From contig NZ_JANUXN010000002.1 in assembly GCF_025699485.1 (NCBI RefSeq), positions 124,001-188,000 on the forward strand: a stretch of DNA of 64,000 nt, in the 5' to 3' direction. The DNA is from Thauera carbonicopians. GTDB taxonomy: Bacteria; Pseudomonadota; Gammaproteobacteria; Burkholderiales; Rhodocyclaceae. Every line of letters begins with the position of its first letter. Position 1 is the first letter of the stretch. Shown one piece after another: positions 60,555 to 64,000 of the stretch. The notes beneath the pieces were generated by a model, which did not search any database, was not told where the DNA came from, and worked only from the letters and a program-made list of their open reading frames with translations. A program made the translations under genes and the position numbers.

Positions 60555-61907
60555 ATGGGGCGCAAGTATTTCGGTACCGATGGTGTGCGGGGCAAGGTCG
60601 GCGAGGCGCCGATCACGCCCGAGTTCGTGATGAAGCTGGGTTATGCGGCCGGTGTGACGCTGGTTGCGCGCGAAAAACTGCCTGCCGGCGAGCGCCCGGC
60701 CGTCCTCATCGGCAAGGACACGCGGGTTTCCGGCTACATGCTCGAAGCGGCGCTGGAAGCGGGTTTTGCCGCGGCAGGCGTCGACGTCATGCTGGCGGGT
60801 CCGATTCCGACGCCGGCCGTTGCCTACCTGACGCGGGCCTTGCGCCTGCAGGCCGGCGTGGTGATCTCGGCTTCGCACAACCCGTTCTACGACAACGGAA
60901 TCAAGTTCTTTTCCGCGGGCGGAACCAAGCTGCCCGATGCCCTCGAAGCCGAAATCGAAGCCCATCTCGACGAACCGATGGGCTGTGTGGATTCTGCCCG
61001 CCTGGGCAGGGCGCGCCGGATCAGCGATGCTGCCGGGCGCTACATCGAGTTCTGCAAGAGCACCTTCCCGAACGAGCTGGATCTGCGCGGCATGCGAATC
61101 GCAGTCGACTGCGCCCACGGCGCCGCCTATCAGATCGCGCCGAGCGTGTTCCATGAGCTCGGCGCCGAAGTCCTGCCGGTCGGTGTCGAGCCGAACGGAC
61201 TCAACATCAACGATGGCGTCGGTGCGACGAGACCGGAACATCTGTGCCAGGCTGTGCTGGCGCAAAAGGCGGACCTGGGGATCGCGCTCGACGGCGATGC
61301 CGACCGCCTGATCATGGTGGACCATCGCGGTGAAATCTACGACGGCGACAAGCTGCTGTACGTGGTCGCTGCGGCCCGGCACGCCGAAGGCAAGCTCGAC
61401 GGCGTGGTCGGCACCTTGATGAGCAATCTGGGCTTCGAGCATGCGGTCGGCCGGCTCGGCGCGCCGTTCGCCCGCGCCAAGGTGGGCGACCGCTACGTGC
61501 TCGAGATGCTGCACGAACGCGGCTGGAAGCTGGGCGGCGAGAATTCGGGCCACATCATCTGCCTCGATCGCCACAGCACCGGCGACGGCATCGTCTCGGC
61601 GCTGCAGGTGCTGGCGGCGCTCAAGCAGCGAGGGGCGAGCCTCGCCGACGCCTGCGCCGATCTGGTGTTCTACCCGCAGAAACTCATCAACGTGCGACTG
61701 CCCGCCGGTTTCGACTGGCGTGCCGATACCGGCATCGCTGCGGCGCAGACCAGGGCGGAAGCGACGCTCGGCGACAGCGGCCGCGTGCTGCTGCGCCCGT
61801 CCGGCACCGAGCCGCTGCTGCGGGTGATGGTCGAAGGACGTGACGGTGAACTCGTCGAACGTCTGGCGCGTGAAATCGCCGACGTGGTGCAGCACGCGAT
61901 CGCCTGA
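60555..61907 (+). CDS. glmM: Phosphoglucosamine mutase
   Basis: GlmM converts glucosamine-6-phosphate to the 1-phosphate for peptidoglycan and LPS. The 450-residue protein starts [16 protein letters not shown]; of two adjacent ATGs I chose the second, better spaced from GGAG. The phosphoserine loop [17 protein letters not shown], metal loop [12 protein letters not shown], sugar loop GGENSGHI and phosphate-binding [15 protein letters not shown] are intact. Confidence 0.97.
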   Translation: MGRKYFGTDGVRGKVGEAPITPEFVMKLGYAAGVTLVAREKLPAGERPAVLIGKDTRVSGYMLEAALEAGFAAAGVDVMLAGPIPTPAVAYLTRALRLQAGVVISASHNPFYDNGIKFFSAGGTKLPDALEAEIEAHLDEPMGCVDSARLGRARRISDAAGRYIEFCKSTFPNELDLRGMRIAVDCAHGAAYQIAPSVFHELGAEVLPVGVEPNGLNINDGVGATRPEHLCQAVLAQKADLGIALDGDADRLIMVDHRGEIYDGDKLLYVVAAARHAEGKLDGVVGTLMSNLGFEHAVGRLGAPFARAKVGDRYVLEMLHERGWKLGGENSGHIICLDRHSTGDGIVSALQVLAALKQRGASLADACADLVFYPQKLINVRLPAGFDWRADTGIAAAQTRAEATLGDSGRVLLRPSGTEPLLRVMVEGRDGELVERLAREIADVVQHAIA

Positions 61908-61914
61908 TCGCGGA

Positions 61915-61982
61915 ACGGTGCGGGGCATGCCCCGCACCGTCGTCTTCCGCTGCCGCGACCGGACGGTTTTTTTCCGTCCGGT
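61915..61982. other. Two strong hairpins after glmM
   Basis: A 26-base perfect palindrome (61915-61940) is followed by ACCGGACGG-T7-CCGTCCGGT (61958-61982), a 9-bp stem with an all-T loop. Neither has a T-run after it, so they are not standard terminators. They may still limit transcription into pstS or protect the glmM 3' end. Confidence 0.5.
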
Positions 61983-62016
61983 GACATGAAACGCGGCTGT
62001 AACAATGCATTGTTAC
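61981..62016 (+). promoter_or_regulatory. Candidate PhoB/operator region upstream of pstS
   Basis: GTGACAT (61981-61987) and CTGTAAC (61997-62003) resemble Pho-box half-sites but are 16 bases apart, not the usual 11. An 18-base perfect palindrome, GTAACAATG with its complement, spans 61999-62016 and overlaps the second half-site. Phosphate control of pstS is expected, but this site is not a clean Pho box. Confidence 0.4.
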
Positions 62017-62048
62017 CTTAGGGGCCTGGTTTTCAACCCGAGGTAACG

Positions 62049-63092
62049 ATGATGCGTTTCTCCACCAAGTTTGCTCTTGCCGCTTCTTCCGCCGTTCTGC
62101 TCGCCTTCAATGCACAGGCGGCCGACATCACCGGGGCGGGCGCGTCCTTTCCGGCACCGATCTACGCCAAGTGGGCCGACGCCTACCAGAAGGCTTCGGG
62201 CAACCGTGTGAATTATCAATCGATCGGCTCCGGTGGTGGCATTCGCCAGATCACCGCGAAGACGGTCGATTTCGGTGCCTCCGACATGCCGCTGACGCCG
62301 GAGAAGCTGGCCGAAGGCGGGCTGCAGCAGTTTCCCACGGTGATCGGCGCGGTCGTGCCGGTGGTGAATCTGCAGGGCATCAAGCCGGGCGACATGAAGC
62401 TGACCGGCGAAGTCCTGGCCCAGATCTACCAGGGCAAGATCAACAAGTGGAACGACCCGGCGCTGGTTGCGCTGAATCCTGGCCTGAACCTGCCGGATCA
62501 GGACATCGGCGTGGTGCGCCGCGCCGACGGTTCGGGTACGACCTTCGTCTTCACCAACTATCTGTCGAAGGTTTCCGCCGAGTGGAAGGACAAGATCGGC
62601 GAGGGCACTGCGGTGCAGTGGCCGGTCGGTCTGGGTGGCAAGGGCAACGAAGGCGTGTCGGCCTTCGTGCAGCGCCTGCCGGGCTCGATCGGCTATGTCG
62701 AGTATGCCTATGCCAAGCAGAACAAGCTGGCGCATGCCATCCTACAAAACAAGGACGGCCAGTTCGTCGAGCCGAGCAACGAGAGCTTCGCCGCCGCGGC
62801 TGAAGGCGCCGACTGGTCCAAGTCGGCTTTCTACGAGATCCTGACCAACCAGCCGGGTGCGAAGGCCTGGCCGATCACCAGCGCGACCTTCATCCTGATG
62901 CACAAGGTGCAGGACAAGCCGTCGCAGGCGGCCGAGGCGCTGAAGTTCTTCGATTGGGCCTATGCCAACGGCGGTGAGATGGCGCTCGAGCTCGAGTACA
63001 TTCCGCTGCCGAAGGCCACCGTCGACCTGATTCGCGCCTCCTGGGGCGAGATGAAGGACGCTGCCGGCGCACCGATCCCTTACGCCAAGTAA
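62049..63092 (+). CDS. pstS: Phosphate ABC transporter substrate-binding protein
   Basis: PstS binds periplasmic phosphate for PstCAB. The 347-residue protein has a signal ending [10 protein letters not shown]. Phosphate-binding segments are visible: [35 protein letters not shown] and [16 protein letters not shown] (RADGSGTTF). The start at the first of two ATGs is 5-6 bases after GAGG. pstC follows. Confidence 0.96.
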   Translation: MMRFSTKFALAASSAVLLAFNAQAADITGAGASFPAPIYAKWADAYQKASGNRVNYQSIGSGGGIRQITAKTVDFGASDMPLTPEKLAEGGLQQFPTVIGAVVPVVNLQGIKPGDMKLTGEVLAQIYQGKINKWNDPALVALNPGLNLPDQDIGVVRRADGSGTTFVFTNYLSKVSAEWKDKIGEGTAVQWPVGLGGKGNEGVSAFVQRLPGSIGYVEYAYAKQNKLAHAILQNKDGQFVEPSNESFAAAAEGADWSKSAFYEILTNQPGAKAWPITSATFILMHKVQDKPSQAAEALKFFDWAYANGGEMALELEYIPLPKATVDLIRASWGEMKDAAGAPIPYAK

Positions 63093-63107
63093 GCGGGACT
63101 TCACCCC

Positions 63108-64000
63108 ATGGTCCAACGTAGCCAACAGCCGGAGGCCCATGGGGCCTTTGGTGCTTCCGTCACTGCGGGAGGCGGCTCCCAGGCCGCCGCCCTTCCGGAT
63201 GTTTCAATGCGAACGACCGAGTTCAAGTCTTCGGCGTCGAGAAGAGTCGGCGACAAGGTGTTCAGCAGCATGGCGAAATCCTTCGCCTGGCTGACGCTGA
63301 TCCTGCTGGCGGGCATCGTCGTCGCGCTCATTTATGCTTCCTGGCCGAGCATCCAGGCTTTCGGCATCGGCTTCCTGTTCTCCGATGCCTGGAATCCGCC
63401 GATGGAGGATTTCGGTGCGCTGATTCCGATCTACGGCACGCTGGTCACCTCGGCGATTGCCTTGCTGATCGCAGTGCCGGTCAGCTTCGGCATCGCGCTG
63501 TTCCTGACCGAGCTTTCGCCGGCCTGGCTGCGCCGTCCGCTTGGTACCGCGATCGAGCTGCTCGCCGCGATTCCCAGCATCGTCTATGGCATGTGGGGCC
63601 TGCTGATCTTCGCGCCGATCTTCGCCCAGTACGTTCAGCCCGGGCTGCAGTCGTCGATCGGGCAGGTGCCGATCATCGGCAAGCTGTTTGCCGGTGCGCC
63701 GCTGGGTATCGGCCTGCTCTGTGCCGGCATCATCCTGGCGATCATGATCATCCCCTACATCGCCTCGGTCATGCGCGACGTGTTCGAGGTGACGCCGCCG
63801 ATGCTGAAGGAGTCGGCCTACGGCGTCGGCTGCACGACCTGGGAGGTGATGTGGGGCGTGGTGCTGCCCTATACCAAGACCGGCGTGATCGGCGGCGTGA
63901 TGCTGGGCCTCGGCCGCGCGCTGGGTGAGACGATGGCGGTGACCTTCGTCATCGGCAACACCAACTTTCTCAATTCCGCGTCGCTGTTCGAGCCCGGCAA
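63108..64000 (+). CDS. pstC: Phosphate ABC transporter permease PstC, 3' end outside window
   Basis: About 297 codons are visible from an ATG 15 bases after pstS; a second in-frame ATG at 63207 would remove 33 mostly polar residues and is equally plausible. Family features include the first helix ([16 protein letters not shown]), [28 protein letters not shown] ([21 protein letters not shown]), [11 protein letters not shown], and the EAA-loop [20 protein letters not shown]. The frame is open to the window end. Confidence 0.93.
   Translation, partial: MVQRSQQPEAHGAFGASVTAGGGSQAAALPDVSMRTTEFKSSASRRVGDKVFSSMAKSFAWLTLILLAGIVVALIYASWPSIQAFGIGFLFSDAWNPPMEDFGALIPIYGTLVTSAIALLIAVPVSFGIALFLTELSPAWLRRPLGTAIELLAAIPSIVYGMWGLLIFAPIFAQYVQPGLQSSIGQVPIIGKLFAGAPLGIGLLCAGIILAIMIIPYIASVMRDVFEVTPPMLKESAYGVGCTTWEVMWGVVLPYTKTGVIGGVMLGLGRALGETMAVTFVIGNTNFLNSASLFEPG

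Noticed and set aside
61915-61940. Intrinsic terminator of glmM
   Set aside because: The stem is strong, but no T-run follows on the plus strand.

Overview
The window is a 64-kb piece of high-GC chromosome. Its gene content and order suggest a betaproteobacterium of the Rhodocyclales (Azoarcus/Thauera/Aromatoleum-like): a pyruvate dehydrogenase operon whose E3 carries lipoyl domains, fur next to bamE, dapB-carA-carB-greA, yhbY/rlmE-ftsH-folP-glmM followed by pst genes, and hrcA-hemH/nadK-recN. This placement is an inference from families and synteny; no search was run. The window opens inside one gene (a sulfotransferase, minus strand) and closes inside another (pstC, plus strand).

Layout. 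1-4.6 kb (minus strand): flagellin with a sigma54-type promoter, followed in the same direction by APS kinase, a sulfotransferase-like protein, a methyltransferase and a second sulfotransferase; the last three overlap by 4 bases. This looks like a sulfation/methylation cassette attached to flagellin. 4.8-5.4 kb: a decayed Uma2-type gene. 5.5-12 kb: aceE-aceF-lpd with a good promoter, and divergent from it a PAS histidine kinase plus LuxR-type response regulator. 15.3-19 kb: folD-purE-purK-tsaC. 19.1-20.1 kb: tRNA-Ala(CGC) with terminator, then a GDT1/UPF0016 manganese-exporter-type gene behind a yybP-ykoY manganese riboswitch.

20.2-27.1 kb is a sulfide/persulfide region: YghU-type glutathione protein, exported rhodanese, small membrane protein, Tat-exported sulfide:quinone oxidoreductase, SulP transporter overlapping an ETHE1-like persulfide dioxygenase, and a divergent beta-class GST. 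27.2-30.4 kb: diguanylate cyclase, ProQ-family protein, a 53-residue membrane protein under two LexA-type boxes, tRNA-Thr and initiator tRNA-Met. 30.4-39.7 kb: lipoprotein, SodC, NYN-LOTUS protein, glycerophosphodiesterase, ChaN-PDZ protein, M1-family peptidase, MltB-type transglycosylase and a DUF475 membrane protein. 39.7-46.4 kb: ubiG, an OmpA-family protein, mtaD, a Ser/Thr kinase with a cyclic-nucleotide-type domain, hemH and hrcA.

46.5-64 kb is mostly housekeeping: nadK-recN, fur/bamE, dapB, carAB behind an attenuator-like leader, greA, yhbY/rlmE, ftsH, folP, glmM, pstS and pstC. No CRISPR array, insertion sequence, prophage or rRNA operon was seen. The best candidates for undescribed biology are the SOS-controlled small membrane protein, the flagellin-linked sulfation cassette and the periplasmic sulfide module.
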